Assembly (NCBI RefSeq): GCF_000226095.1 | Contig: NC_016475.1 | Coordinates: 1,798,001-1,862,000 of the forward strand | Source: Thermothelomyces thermophilus ATCC 42464 | Taxonomy: Eukaryota; Ascomycota; Sordariomycetes; Sordariales; Chaetomiaceae | Length of the DNA stretch: 64,000 nucleotides | Direction: 5' to 3' | Made by a program: the position numbers and the translations under genes | Shown here: one piece after another, positions 1 through 10,476 of the stretch | How positions within the stretch are numbered: position 1 is the stretch's first letter | Layout: the number at the start of each line of letters is the position of its first letter | Notes under the pieces: model-generated | Told to the model about the DNA's origin: nothing | Seen by the model: only the letters and a program-made list of their open reading frames with translations | Databases searched by the model: none

Positions 1-888
1 GTCGCCATATGGCTTGGAGCTCCCGGGCCCTTTTCACTGCCAATCTTCATTCAAGGTACTGTACATACAAAAACGGTTTCTGTGCTGAGCGCTGGCCGTG
101 CCACGCCTTGGGGAGTAGTCTTGTGCAACCAGGGGCTGGTTTGGTTCCTTCGTTTCCAAAACATATGTAGAATACGAGCTTCCCCAAACCCGGCCATTAC
201 AGAAGTTGTTTTTAATCCCCCCCCTTTCTCCCGAAATCTGCCTACATAGGAGGAATCACATCGAAGCAGATTGGATGCTGGGCGCACACAGAATCACAAC
301 CTGTCGTTACCCTTGGGTTCGCAGAGCAGAGTCCCTCGCCGAACCCCTTGAATGCTGCTCCGGCTCGCTCAGAAAAGACAGTCATGCGGGGAGCTAGGGC
401 TTACGCTGACCGTAGGGAGAATCACAAAAGACCGACCAGTGAGGCTGAAGAATTGGACGTTGGCAACTGCTGGTGTTAGGGGCGGTCACAGATACATCTT
501 TGCAAACCTTAGCAGTTGAGGGAGTTCTATCGAATGGGTTGGGATTGAAAAGGCACGGCTCCCTCTGCCTTTGAACAGGCGACTCACCCCGTTCAACGAG
601 CATCGTAGAAGGGCCAAAGTAAAAAAAGGTGCATTCATCACGAAGAATCGGCTCTTCTAAAAACCTCGTCCGTCCGACAAGATTCATGCAATATGTACAA
701 TACGAGTCAAGTACTGCCATAACCTGCCTCGAGCTTGCTCCTTGCCCGTCCCAAGTCCATCCAAGCCCGCTCCGAGACTTTTGTTTTCTATGCAGAAAGG
801 GGGCCCCGAAGTTACCCCGGGAGAGAACAGTAGCGGATTAGCTCATGGGGACGTCTGGTTCATACCAAGACCGCCTGCCGTTAAACAC
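1..888. other. Left-edge intergenic sequence
   Basis: No reading frame here has recognisable protein features. The segment lies downstream of the KCH1-type gene, which ends at 889 on the minus strand, so its right part probably holds that gene's 3' untranslated region. The short open frames on both strands are dissimilar to any family I know. Nothing else is visible. Confidence 0.6.
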
Positions 889-3123
889 TCAATACCTCGG
901 CCCGCCGCCTCTTTCAAGATCCTGGCTCCATGAGTCGTTGCCGTTGCCGTTGCCGTTGCTCTCACCATACCCACCACGATGTCCCCAGGGGTCGTTTCTG
1001 GTCTGCTGGTTCGGTCGACTCGCAGTACCGCCATACTCACTGCCATTGTCCCCACCGTACTGTACAGCATTGATCATATTCCTCAGCGAGCTGTTGCTAG
1101 CGCTCGGCTGGTGATACGGCTGGAAGGGTTGGAATGGTCGGCTGGAGCTCTGATTGCTTCTCAGCGAGCCGCGGCTATCAGTTGGTTGGTGGAAGGGCCG
1201 CATCGGTTGGGTCATTGCTCTGGAAGGAGGGAATTGAGGCTGGCCTTGTGGGGCCATGGGATTTGTGGCGCTGCGGATTGGGTGCCCGCCTGGCCCCGGC
1301 CCGCGCGGTGACATCGGATTGCTGCGATAAGTGTTCATTGACGGAGCGGGACTAGCACGGCCATTCAACCGATTGTCAAAGGCCGCTCCGTTGCTGTCTC
1401 CAGGGTACGGTAATCTCATGTCGTTAGGATGGGTCGACCGAGTGTCATGGCGCTGTGGCAACCTGTTGCCCTCGGCATAGGGGAACCTGCTATCTCCGGG
1501 ATGTGGAGAACGGGTATCGCCGCGTTGGGGTGGTCTGCCGTCGCCTGGATAGGGCAACCGGGGCTGATTCGGACCAGGCCCGCTGTAGTTGAAAGATCCC
1601 GTGGGTGACTTGACGGGAGGCGGCTCAGATGGCATCGTCTCCGACGTGAAATTTGCGGGGCTTGCTGTATAGTCGCGTAGCGACGAACCATTCGAAGCCA
1701 TCCGCTGCATATGGGGAGCGGGCCCGTAGCTCCTGTTGGACGACGTGGTTGCCGTTCGCGCGGGCGGATACCCGTCGAGGTCGAGCGGAGGCAAGGTGGG
1801 TGTCGAGGATCTGGGAGGAGCCATACCCATCCCGGCTGCGCTTCCAAGGAGCGAGGTCTCGACAGAGTATTCGCTCCCTGTTGTGCGTTTGGTTTCCGAC
1901 CTCGTTGGCATTGGCGGCCTTCGACCAAGTGAGTTCATTTCGAAACTGCCAGGGCTGCTTGGACGGGAAGGCTTCTCGGTGAACGAAGCGAAGGTATCGG
2001 CACGGTTCAAGGTTGGCATCTGGGGGAGATCGTCGTCGTCGAGAACGGGGAGGGATGGCTTCATCGTCACCGGCCTGTCCCCACCGTTCTTCTTGGCTGC
2101 CTTGAGCTCCGCCTTTTTCCTCTTTCGCTCTTCCTCGGCCATGGCCTTGTTGATCTTGATTGAGACGATCTGTTTGAGGCGCTTGTTGACTTTGCGCTCA
2201 CAGAAGCCAGTCAAGCCGCCATCCTCGCGCGGGATGTAGCTCCACAGGAAAAAGACGAAAAACAGAGCGGCCAGGAGTAATGAGAGGAAGGAGAAGACCC
2301 AGATGACGAGCGTGAACAGCATGCCGGAAAGGATCACGGCCTGGCGAGGCTCCTCGGTTGCCAGAGCTTTGATCTTGTCAAAAAAGTCGGCGAGCGAGGT
2401 CTCGAAGCTGGATTGGTTGATCTGGAGCCGCGCATCGTAAACCGAGTAGAGAGTGAGTGCGTTGATGGCTTGGCGAGGCCCAGAGCAAAGAAGGACGCGA
2501 ATCCAAGCTTATTCATCGTTAGCCAACACTCCCATGAAATGCCGTCTCCGAAGGGGCTTCTTTACATTGAAAGCTGAAGAAGGTAAACAGGGCGATGTAT
2601 TCGGCGCCCTTTTTACTCCTGGTGAGCTCCGCAAAGACCAAGAATCTCTTCCAACCTCGGCCTTCTCCCATCCGAATGCTCTCGAGGCGGGCAGCAAGAC
2701 TGTCCAGGAAACATTCGGCGACGCTTCCTCGGCGCATAATGGTTATGGCGCGGAAATACTCGTATGCCAGATTTGCGAAGGAAAGGAGAATACAAACGGT
2801 AAAGATCCATTTCGAGATGTCGAAGGGGATAAACTGAGCGGGCTCAATTTGTGAAGACCAACGGTTAAAGGCAAGAAGCTGGTAGGCGGTGAATATATCG
2901 ACTGCATAGACGGCGAGCGAAATGATTAGTGAAAACCAGAGATAACCGTAGGCCACTGGCGTGAAGACAGAGGTGGATTTGAAGTCGTTGAGACTCTGGA
3001 AGCAAAACGTCAATCGATCATGGCCCGGATCTCTGGGCGTATCCTTGGGTCACTCACGATAAAGTCCCATTTCTGTTCTGGCTGGACCTCGATATGACGT
3101 CTGCGGTGACTGAGGAATCCCAT
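889..3123 (-). CDS. KCH1: KCH1/PRM6-type low-affinity potassium transport membrane protein
   Basis: Fungal KCH-family membrane protein; yeast Kch1 and Prm6 mediate low-affinity K+ uptake that supports Ca2+ influx during mating or ER stress, acting at the plasma membrane. I read three exons: 3123-3058, 2995-2566 and 2507-889, giving 704 aa. Introns are 62 and 58 nt, and the second has a CTAAC branch point. The start is the ATG of MGFLSHRRRHIEV, the only one that joins in frame to exon 2. Membrane segments are visible at about residues 37-60, 85-103 and 222-255. The family block GPRQAINALTLYSVYD lies near 175-190 and a basic cytoplasmic stretch (EEERKRKKAELKAAKK) follows the last segment. The remaining ~420 residues are disordered, rich in Pro, Ser, Asn and Arg, with several imperfect copies of a short motif (LPYPGDxR, SPHPGDSR, STHPNDMR). 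Yeast members are shorter; long tails are common in filamentous fungi. The family call is strong and the physiological role is inferred. Confidence 0.85.
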
Positions 3124-5104
3124 CGTGATGGCAGGCGCGAAGAAATGGGCTAACCGGGCCGCAAAGGTTGACGTGTCGACACTGTCGAGGAAGTGGATGA
3201 AGACGAAGTGGTTCGGCACAATCGATGTGCCGTGGGAGGGGGTATCGCAAAGAGATGCTGAAAAAAAAAAAAAAGAAAAAGAAAAAAAAGGCACCGTAAC
3301 GGCAATACGCAGGAGTCGTTCCTCGCCCGCGAAGATACCGACTATACCTACGTCGCCGAAAGAAGACGACACTTACCGGCTCTCGGTGACGATGAGATCA
3401 CGGAGCCGGCTGAAGACAAGAGACGAGAAGGAAGGAAACGTCAGAAAGTGGGTTGGATTGTTCGGTTCAAAAGGCCAGCAGCGGCCTTAGCAGCGCTTCC
3501 TCCCCGCTCGCATCGCGAAGACAGATTGTTGCCGGGGGTCCGTAGTGTTGAGCAGCAATGCGTCCGAGAGAGGGGCAGGGAGCGCGCTGCGAATGTTGCC
3601 TCGGTGCTGTGGCGAACCGGCACAATGGACAGCGCCCGTTGTGTCGGGTCGGACAAGAGAACCCGAAGGGAGTGGAGGTGCGGTGTCGTGGTGATAGTGA
3701 ATGGGCAGCGCTCTCCGTTTGGGGGGACGTGGTAGAGGGCTGGGAGAGAGAAGGAAGGGAGGGGGGGTTTCCAGGGTTTGATCGGCTGGGCACGGCTCCC
3801 AGGCAAGGTGTCGAGCTGACCGAAGCGGTAGTGATATGTCGAAGCCCACAATGGAAGAAGATCCGTTGACAGTATGTACTTGTTATAAAGAGTTGTGCAG
3901 TCGATAGCCTATTATTGTTGGATTGTCGGGAACAATAGAGCCCGGTGTGGTTGTTGTGATGGCGAATGGCGCGTTGTATTGCCCAATTCGACGTAAGCAA
4001 CTGGTATTCACTGTGACATGCGATAATGAATGGATAGGTCATCGGTCGTGTTTCCAACTGATCCCCGAACGGCCACCCTGACGACGTGCGGGAGGCCCAC
4101 GGAACGAAGGAAGCGTGAGGGAGAGGCGCATCTGCGACGAGTGGAGAGATAAGGGGCCATGAGCTGGAAGGAGCAGGGCATCCTGGCCCTGCCCTACGCA
4201 GTAAGCGGAACCTGTTGCGGCCTCGGGATGCTCGCGCGATTGGTCGGATGTTGGGCCCACGCGGGGGTTTAACCCATCTCGACTTCACCGCAACAGGAAA
4301 TCAGCGCTTAGCGATGTGACTTTCCGCATGGAGCAACAACCCATGTGCACGGATATTTTCTGGAGCAACCCGACTCCGAATGCAGGGCAGTAGGGCAACC
4401 CCCCTGCTTCTGCCGACCGGCCCGTTAAAGTTCCTCTCTACTCCGTATCATCCGATGATTGGTCAAGCGAGGTTGCCCCTTGCATGGCACCAGTCGCTTT
4501 CAGACCCTATGAAACATCTGCCCAACCACTGACGGAAAAGTTCGATTGGAAACGGCTTGCGAAACACGGAACCTTGATGCCGACGAAGCAGGATGCGGGT
4601 GGCGGCTGCTCGGATTCTACTACGGATTCCACTACGCGACGGCAGCTGCAACGCTTGGCGCAGATGGCCTGCGAGTATGTGTAGAAAAGGGAAAACAAGC
4701 AGAAGATCGAATGATGTGGTCAAAATGGTTCGTTTAGATGGCACCGCTTCTGCTCGCCGGAGCAACACAGCGAATCGCCGTGATGCGAGAGACGATAGGA
4801 TCACTACTAATCTCTACTAACTACTAGGTATGTACTATAGTGTAAACGGTACTCAGGTATCGTGCCAAGCTTTGCACCAACCAGGCTTTTTTCACACGCG
4901 CTCTGCGGGATGCGTACATACCAATAAATGAAGCCGACACTGTGATCTGCAACATGTGAAACACAACAAGCAAGGTTTTCTTGTTCGCTGTCAAGCTCTA
5001 ATTCGCAACACGGTCTACGAAGTATATTCTGTCTACTTGGTCGGGACGATCATCGCTCGCTCATAACAAAAAAAAGCTGTTTCGCCACGCTTCCCTTCAC
5101 TCAT
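3124..5104. promoter_or_regulatory. Upstream region of the KCH1-type gene
   Basis: Two kilobases between the KCH1-type start codon and the stop codon of the upstream phosphatase gene, both on the minus strand. It should carry the KCH1-type promoter and 5' leader. On the coding strand a long pyrimidine tract (plus-strand A-rich run at 3261-3289) lies about 140-165 nt before the start codon, a usual feature of filamentous fungal leaders. Open frames around 3441-4288 on both strands show no domain signal and overlap one another. Confidence 0.5.
3261..3289. repeat. A-rich tract in the KCH1-type leader
   Basis: A run of 14 A followed by G-interrupted A5 and A8 runs. On the gene's strand it is a pyrimidine-rich tract in the probable 5' untranslated region or core promoter. 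Confidence 0.8.
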
Positions 5105-5959
5105 TCATTTCTTTTGCGCCTTCTCCTCCTCCTCCTCATCATCATCACCATCACCACCACCACCACCCCATTCCTCCCTCAACCGTCCTTCCACCGCACA
5201 CCTCAGCTCCATCTGCTCCGTCTCAGTCAGCGGGGCGGCGCTGCCCCTCCTCCTCCTCCAGCTGGCGTCCGTCTCCCGCAGCCTCGCCTGCCCCTCGTCC
5301 CCCCCGGCGCCGTCCTGCCCCTGCTCCTCCGCGAACACGTAGGTCCTCCACTCCGTGTTCGCCCAGCCCGTCCCGGCCTGGGGGTTCATGCCGTCCCAGT
5401 CCTGCGTGAGGAAGTGGAGGAAGCCGCCGTGGGTGACGACGGCGACGTGGGCGTCGCGGCCCGGGTGGGCGGCCTCGAACCGGCGGCCGAGCTCGCGCAG
5501 CCAGGCGCGGGCGCGGCGGGCGCGGGCCTCGAGCCGGTCCATGACGGGCGCGAAGGCGCTGCCGCCCGTCTTGACGTTCCACCCGGGCGCCACCAGCGAC
5601 AGGTCGACCTGCCCGCCGGGCCCGAACTCGGCCGCCAGCGCGGACGGGTCCGAGCCCGTGTCGCACGGGCTCGCCGACACCTCCTGCACGTCCGGCAGGG
5701 CGACCACCGTCCTCCGGACGAGGGACGAGTCTCGCGCCCGCAGGGCCGGCTCGAAGGACAGCAGGCAGGTGTAGATGGTGCGCCGGAGCGGCGAGGCCAC
5801 GAGGTGGGTGAGCTGCCCTTGGTAGGGGAACGTCTTGGCCAGCTGGGCGCACTGCTCCTTTCCGAGCGGGGTGAGATCCGGGTCGGGGAGTGCATGGTTC
5901 TCGGCGCAGAGGTTGTGGACGCCTTGCGCGTGACGGACGAGATGGATATAAGTAGGCAT
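5105..5959 (-). CDS. Histidine phosphatase (phosphoglycerate mutase family) protein
   Basis: Single-exon, 284-residue protein of the histidine phosphatase superfamily, branch 1. The N-terminus MPTYIHLVRHAQGVHN has the RHxxGxHN signature with the phospho-accepting His at about residue 10. The second conserved Arg lies in the block ASPLRRTIYT near 57-66, and the late catalytic His is in VVTHGGFLHFL near 170-180. The insert between them matches fungal uncharacterised PGAM-like enzymes rather than glycolytic mutase, so the substrate is unknown; small phosphorylated metabolites are typical. The C-terminus is a low-complexity Gly/Asp/Glu tail (GGGGGDGDDDEEEEE). Coding GC is very high at third positions, which is why long spurious frames occur on both strands. 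The start is the first ATG and places the RH motif at the usual distance. Confidence 0.85.
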   Translation of the reverse strand: MPTYIHLVRHAQGVHNLCAENHALPDPDLTPLGKEQCAQLAKTFPYQGQLTHLVASPLRRTIYTCLLSFEPALRARDSSLVRRTVVALPDVQEVSASPCDTGSDPSALAAEFGPGGQVDLSLVAPGWNVKTGGSAFAPVMDRLEARARRARAWLRELGRRFEAAHPGRDAHVAVVTHGGFLHFLTQDWDGMNPQAGTGWANTEWRTYVFAEEQGQDGAGGDEGQARLRETDASWRRRRGSAAPLTETEQMELRCAVEGRLREEWGGGGGDGDDDEEEEEKAQKK

Positions 5960-6786
5960 ATTTTTTCTTTTTTGCCCCCGCCCCCAGGTTCAGAACGGGT
6001 TGGTTGTGTCAAGATCGTGTGAACGAGCGGTGAGGATCTAGACACGCGAACAAGCCAAGGTGCGCGTTGTGGTCAAGGTAAGGCAAGGATGATTGTTTGC
6101 TGCGGAGAGGGACGGACCAAAAAAACTCTCGGTCAGACTACTCGTACTCCGAACGTATACTTGACCAATATCATCTGCGGTGGATGTTGTTGGTGAGTCA
6201 GTCACTCAATGGGTTTCCAGTCCGAAACTTCCAGACACTGCATGTCCTGGCCGACGTCCTTCTCCACTAGTGTACCTGGTCAAGTCCGGTGCCGGATCGC
6301 GTTGGCGCCCCGCCCTAACCCGGGTCTTGTCTCCTCAAAAGGGACCCGCCCCGCGAGCGGCGGTGCCACGACAAGTCCCGGCAGGCCGCTAGTCATTGGC
6401 CGCCGGTGGTCATTACGTCAGCCTTCTCCGGCTTCCGGCGGGAGAACAAGGGCAGGACCATGGTTGAGCGTCAGGGGCAGCTTGAATCCAGGTGAGATGG
6501 AAATGCTCTTCTGGCCGGTAAGCTCCGCTCCTTTATATCACCACATAAACATCCAAAGACGGGGTCGCAACGTTGCTCCAAAGCTGATAATGCTCATGCA
6601 CCTCACCACCACTCCGTTGAAATACAGAATAGAATGTCGCCGAACCCAACGGCAACAAAAGCCTTCGTGGATCCTCCTTGAACGCCGTCAAACCCACAGA
6701 TTCCTACATTGTCCACGTCTGGGAATACCTTGCTTCGGATGAGTCCATCTCTTCGACTTTTGTATATCCTTCAAACTTCAGACTGT
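5960..6786. promoter_or_regulatory. Intergenic: phosphatase promoter and VPS27 3' flank
   Basis: These 827 bp separate the phosphatase start codon from the VPS27 stop codon, both on the minus strand. The part next to 5960 should be the phosphatase promoter and the part next to 6786 the VPS27 3' untranslated region. No coding signal was found. Confidence 0.5.
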
Positions 6787-9240
6787 TCACAACTCAATCA
6801 GGCTTTCCTCCACGGCTGGCTGCTTCGGTGCATGCTGTGGGGCTGACGGAAACGCCTCCTGGGTATATCCGGGATACGCACTGCTGGGAGGGGCTTGCCA
6901 GACCGGCGGGAGCTGCGTCTGTTGAGCGGCCGGGTGCTGCCAGTATGGCTGCTGTGACTGCGGCTGCGGTTGGTGTGTCTGTTGTGTCTGCTGTGACTGC
7001 TGCGCCTGCTGCGCCTGGGACGGCTGAGCAGCAGTGGATGCCGGCGTTTGCGGGAGAGAGGGCTGGTACGAGTGCATTGGCTGGGAAAGGTTAGGATAAG
7101 GTGACATGGCAGGGTCCGGCGGGGAGCTAGCGGCCTGGTGTGGTTGTTGCTGCGGTTGCGTGTTAAAGTAGAAGGACGCGTTGGGGTCGGCCGTGGGGGT
7201 AGTGCCGACCGAGTCGTTCGGAGTGGGAGCAGAGAGCTGCCCCTGGGTTGGGTTTTGCCGCGGCTGAACTGGCTGAGGAGGCTCGTTCGGCGGGTAACTC
7301 GGCTGTTGGCCGTACTGCTGGGCAGGCGTCGCGGGGCCCCAACCTCCCGTGTGCTGAGGCATCTGTTGTGGAGGGTACTGGCTGCTCGAGGGTCCAGCAA
7401 CGGAACCCCGCCTGTCATAAGTTCCTAGCTGGGCGGGTGCCGGGTGGGGATAAGACATCTGTGTCGTCGGCCGGTTGTAATCATGCTGCTGCTCCCCTGT
7501 ATAGAAGCTCTCCGCCGGCCCGGCAGCGCTGGGTGCGCTAGGATGCAATGAAGGATACGGTCCGGAAGTTTGCCTCGGGGACGGGAAATTGTAGCCCCCT
7601 ATACTGTGCTGGCTGTAGGCCTTCGATAAGCGCTCTTCCAGCATGCGGTCGTAATAACGGACTACCGTCGACAACTTCGCATGCAGATCGAGTAGGGTGT
7701 CTGAGAGAGAGAAGTCAGCCAATTGCTGTCTGGCCTTGCTCGAGAACGGACTCACCATGTTTGCTCATCGTTTCCCCATAGGTTCGGGCAAGTTTTGGTC
7801 GAAGGGCCCCAATGCTATCGTAGAGCTCCTGGATTTGCGGCTCTCGCAAAATGGTTCCCGGCGGCTGTGTTTGTAGGCGGTCGACAAGCGTGGCGAAGAG
7901 GTTGATGTTCTCCGCTTCGACCGGCGTAAGCTCATAGTCGTTCTTAGGCAGTGTGAAGGGTGCGGGGGATGACGAGGAGGCCGCGCCCGAGGCTTGCTCC
8001 TTCAGTGCCGCCGCATGTTTCTTCTTCTGCTCCTCCATATCAGCTAGAGACGCCGCAATGGCGGCCTTCAGATCCTCGTCCTCCTCCTCAGCCACCTTTG
8101 GCGTAGCATGGCCATTCGTCTTTTGCTGGCCGGAGGCTGTTCCGTTGGCCGCGTTGGACGAGTAACCTCTCGAGTTGTTCTTCACGTCTTCAAGGCTCAT
8201 TGCTAGGGCCTTCTTCAGGTCCTCGTCAAAACCGTCATCCACACGAGCGTCTCGCGGCTGCATCGACGAGCCGCGGGGCTTGTTAGAGTGCAAAGTGTGA
8301 CTGGGAGAGCGCTCGTGATGAATTCCGCCGCCTCTGGAAGACTTGTCGGTAAGTTTTGCGTAGCACCCATCATCTACTCGGACCGGCTGAAGGATGCCGA
8401 GATGAGGAAGTGGCAGGGTTTTGCTGGAACACTGCTGGTCGAAGCAGTTGCCGCAGTTGCGGCAATGATGTTTTCGGTTGGTAAATGTGAATGGGGTTCG
8501 GCATCGCATACAAATATCGGAGTCGACCCATTCAGGGGGCTAGGCAGCGTCAGCGACCGCACTTCTTCCTTCCCCAGCTCGAAACCTAGAAAAAGAGAAA
8601 AAAAAAAAAAAAACATACCGCGCTGCTGTCGAGCATACTGCTGGCGACCGTCACCCGAGGGGGAAACTGGAAACCCTCCCTCTGCAGCGTCCTGTACACC
8701 TCGCCAATGTATCCGAGTTCGTAGCGACCCTCAGAAGCCGTAGCCCAGGACTGGATGAGCTCGAGGATCTTGGCGCGCACTTCGGGGTTCACCGTGCCAG
8801 GCCCAACTGCTTTAAGAAGCGACACCAGGCTCTCCATAAACTCCCTGGAGGCAATCTCGGTGAGGAAATGGGCACCGCCATTCTTGACGCAGGTATCGGT
8901 GAGCTGGATCGGTTAGCAACCGAGTCCACGCAGTGAGGGGCTCGGCGCGATGCTGATGCTTACATTTAGAGCGCTGAGCTGGGTGTTCGGGTTCTTGTTG
9001 TTGATGCGCTTCTTGAGCGATCGCATGGCTTCTTTGGGCTGTACCGTTTTCGACCTGATGATGTCGGAAATCTCGAGGTTGAGCGCGATGTCTTCACTGC
9101 GTGCGATTACAGATCAGTCGGGTACTTTTATCCGTAGGTTGCGGTCGAGGCTTGGTGCGTTCTTACAGGCTGCTGCTCGTGGCCTTCTCTATCTGCTCAT
9201 CGAGGGCACTGTTGGCCCCAGACGACCACCAACCCATCAT
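6787..9240 (-). CDS. VPS27: VPS27, ESCRT-0 vacuolar sorting subunit (VHS, FYVE, two UIMs)
   Basis: ESCRT-0 subunit that binds PtdIns3P and ubiquitinated cargo on endosomes, with partner Hse1, and hands cargo to ESCRT-I. Five exons (9240-9167, 9096-8964, 8903-8619, 8539-7756, 7700-6787) join in frame to 729 aa; introns are 70, 60, 79 and 55 nt. The VHS domain fills about residues 8-145. The FYVE finger spans about 168-228 with [14 protein letters not shown] and RVDDGC; the usual fifth and seventh Cys positions are Asp (D198, D220). Ubiquitin-interacting motifs are near 268-284 (core [11 protein letters not shown]) and 317-333 (core [11 protein letters not shown]). A helical Hse1-binding region lies at about 365-450, then a long Gln/Pro-rich tail. 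The protein ends in SLIEL, a clathrin-box-like terminus. The start MMGWW matches the family N-terminus. Intron 3 has a 16-nt U run starting a few bases inside its 5' end. The gene is divergent from the DOA4-like gene. Confidence 0.93.
8598..8613. repeat. A16 homopolymer in VPS27 intron 3
   Basis: Sixteen A on the plus strand, read as U16 in the transcript, starting just after the GTATG donor at 8618-8614. U-rich sequence next to a donor is known to help U1 snRNP recruitment through TIA1/Nam8-type proteins; that role here is inference. Confidence 0.75.
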
Positions 9241-10476
9241 CTTGACAGGTTGAATCGGGGGGAGGGTAATGCTGGTGATGACGGTGGCGGATGGGCGGGC
9301 GGTTCGTTTGGGTCGCGCGCTGAGGTGGTTGCGCGATTGCGGGGTCAGCAACTTGCGTCGCTTCGTCGTTCGTTCCGTTGAAAAATCGAGATGATCCAGG
9401 GAGAGATATCAAGACAAAATCTGTGCCTCAATAAGAAGTGCGCAGTCCGTTTGACGGTTTACGCAGCGGATGTTTGCGATGAAGGTCGGGAGTTCCGATG
9501 CAGGTGCCTGCCGTTGGTTACGTATGGGGCCGGGCCGCCTTGCGGGGCCAAGCTTGCGTCCAAGCTTGCCATCGCGGAGGCGCTATGATGGCACCCTTAC
9601 ACCCTTGCACTGACCGGGCATTGATTTGAGCACGCGTTTGTGGCTCACCTCATCCTCCTCCACCGGGGATGCCATCGACGGGACGACGGGCACGTGTTCC
9701 TGCGATTGAGCTGCTCTTTCTCTCTCTCTCTCTCGCGTCATCTTTCTCTTCTTTCTTGAATACTTGTCCTCCATTTGACCAGACGGGATTTCACATAATG
9801 CACACAGCACATCCAGAGCTTTGGCGCTTAAGGCGGCCGCGTTGTTGGGTAACTTCCCTGCTTCGGCGATGTGAGCCACTGCCAAGACGGTCACTGGCAA
9901 GGTACCGAGGGTCGAGGGGCTTCGTCACAACGAAGTCCCGGCCTACAAGGTGCCTTCCCCAGACACCCCACATGGCAAAAGACGACAGCTCGACCATAAC
10001 ATCCCGCTCTTGGAGATTCGAATAAACCGTAATAAGTCGGCAACAAAGAGGAGTCCTTCCGCCTCAGAAAAGAAGCGATAGTCCATTTTCAATTTCACAT
10101 CTCCTAAACGCGACTCTCGTTCAATCTCCTCTGCCGCCTACCTTCCTCCAAGTTTCGGCGCTTCACCCTCTCTAGTCACGCAGTTTATCGTTTCACACGG
10201 GTCCGACTCTGCTGACGACGCACGACTCACGACGCACGACACACGACGCACGACACACGACGCACGACACACGACGCACGACACACGACGCACGACACAC
10301 AGTGACACGAGAACACTCGACACCGACCTCTAAGCCATGATCAGCCTGTTTTCAGTTTAGTAAACTCTGTGCCGTTTTCGTTACTCGCCCCGTGACCTGG
10401 CGTCCGGACTCCGCCTCCTCAACACCACGTCGCCAACAGCCTGGCGAGCGCCACAGAAAGAGTCACGGTGCCTGCC
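9241..10476. promoter_or_regulatory. Shared divergent upstream region of VPS27 and the DOA4-like gene
   Basis: This 1.24-kb segment separates two head-to-head start codons and must hold both promoters. It contains a (TC)8 tract at 9719-9734 and a perfect 14-bp tandem array at 10217-10300, about 180 nt before the DOA4-like start codon. A minus-strand frame at 9583-9900 has no family signal and runs through the TC repeat, so I do not call it a gene. Confidence 0.65.
10217..10300. repeat. 14-bp tandem repeat, six units
   Basis: Six head-to-tail copies of GACGCACGACACAC. The first copy (10217-10230) has one mismatch and the next five are identical. The array sits in the probable 5' leader or core promoter of the DOA4-like gene. 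Confidence 0.95.

Noticed and set aside
5114-6022. Plus-strand open frame of 302 codons
   Set aside because: Antisense shadow of the GC-rich phosphatase gene; its Pro/Arg/Leu repeats follow from the opposite strand's codon use.
9583-9900. Minus-strand frame with an alanine-rich helix-like segment
   Set aside because: The segment AHIAEAGKLPNNAAALSAKA looks protein-like, but the frame then runs through a TC microsatellite and no family or splice partner was found. It lies in a divergent promoter region.
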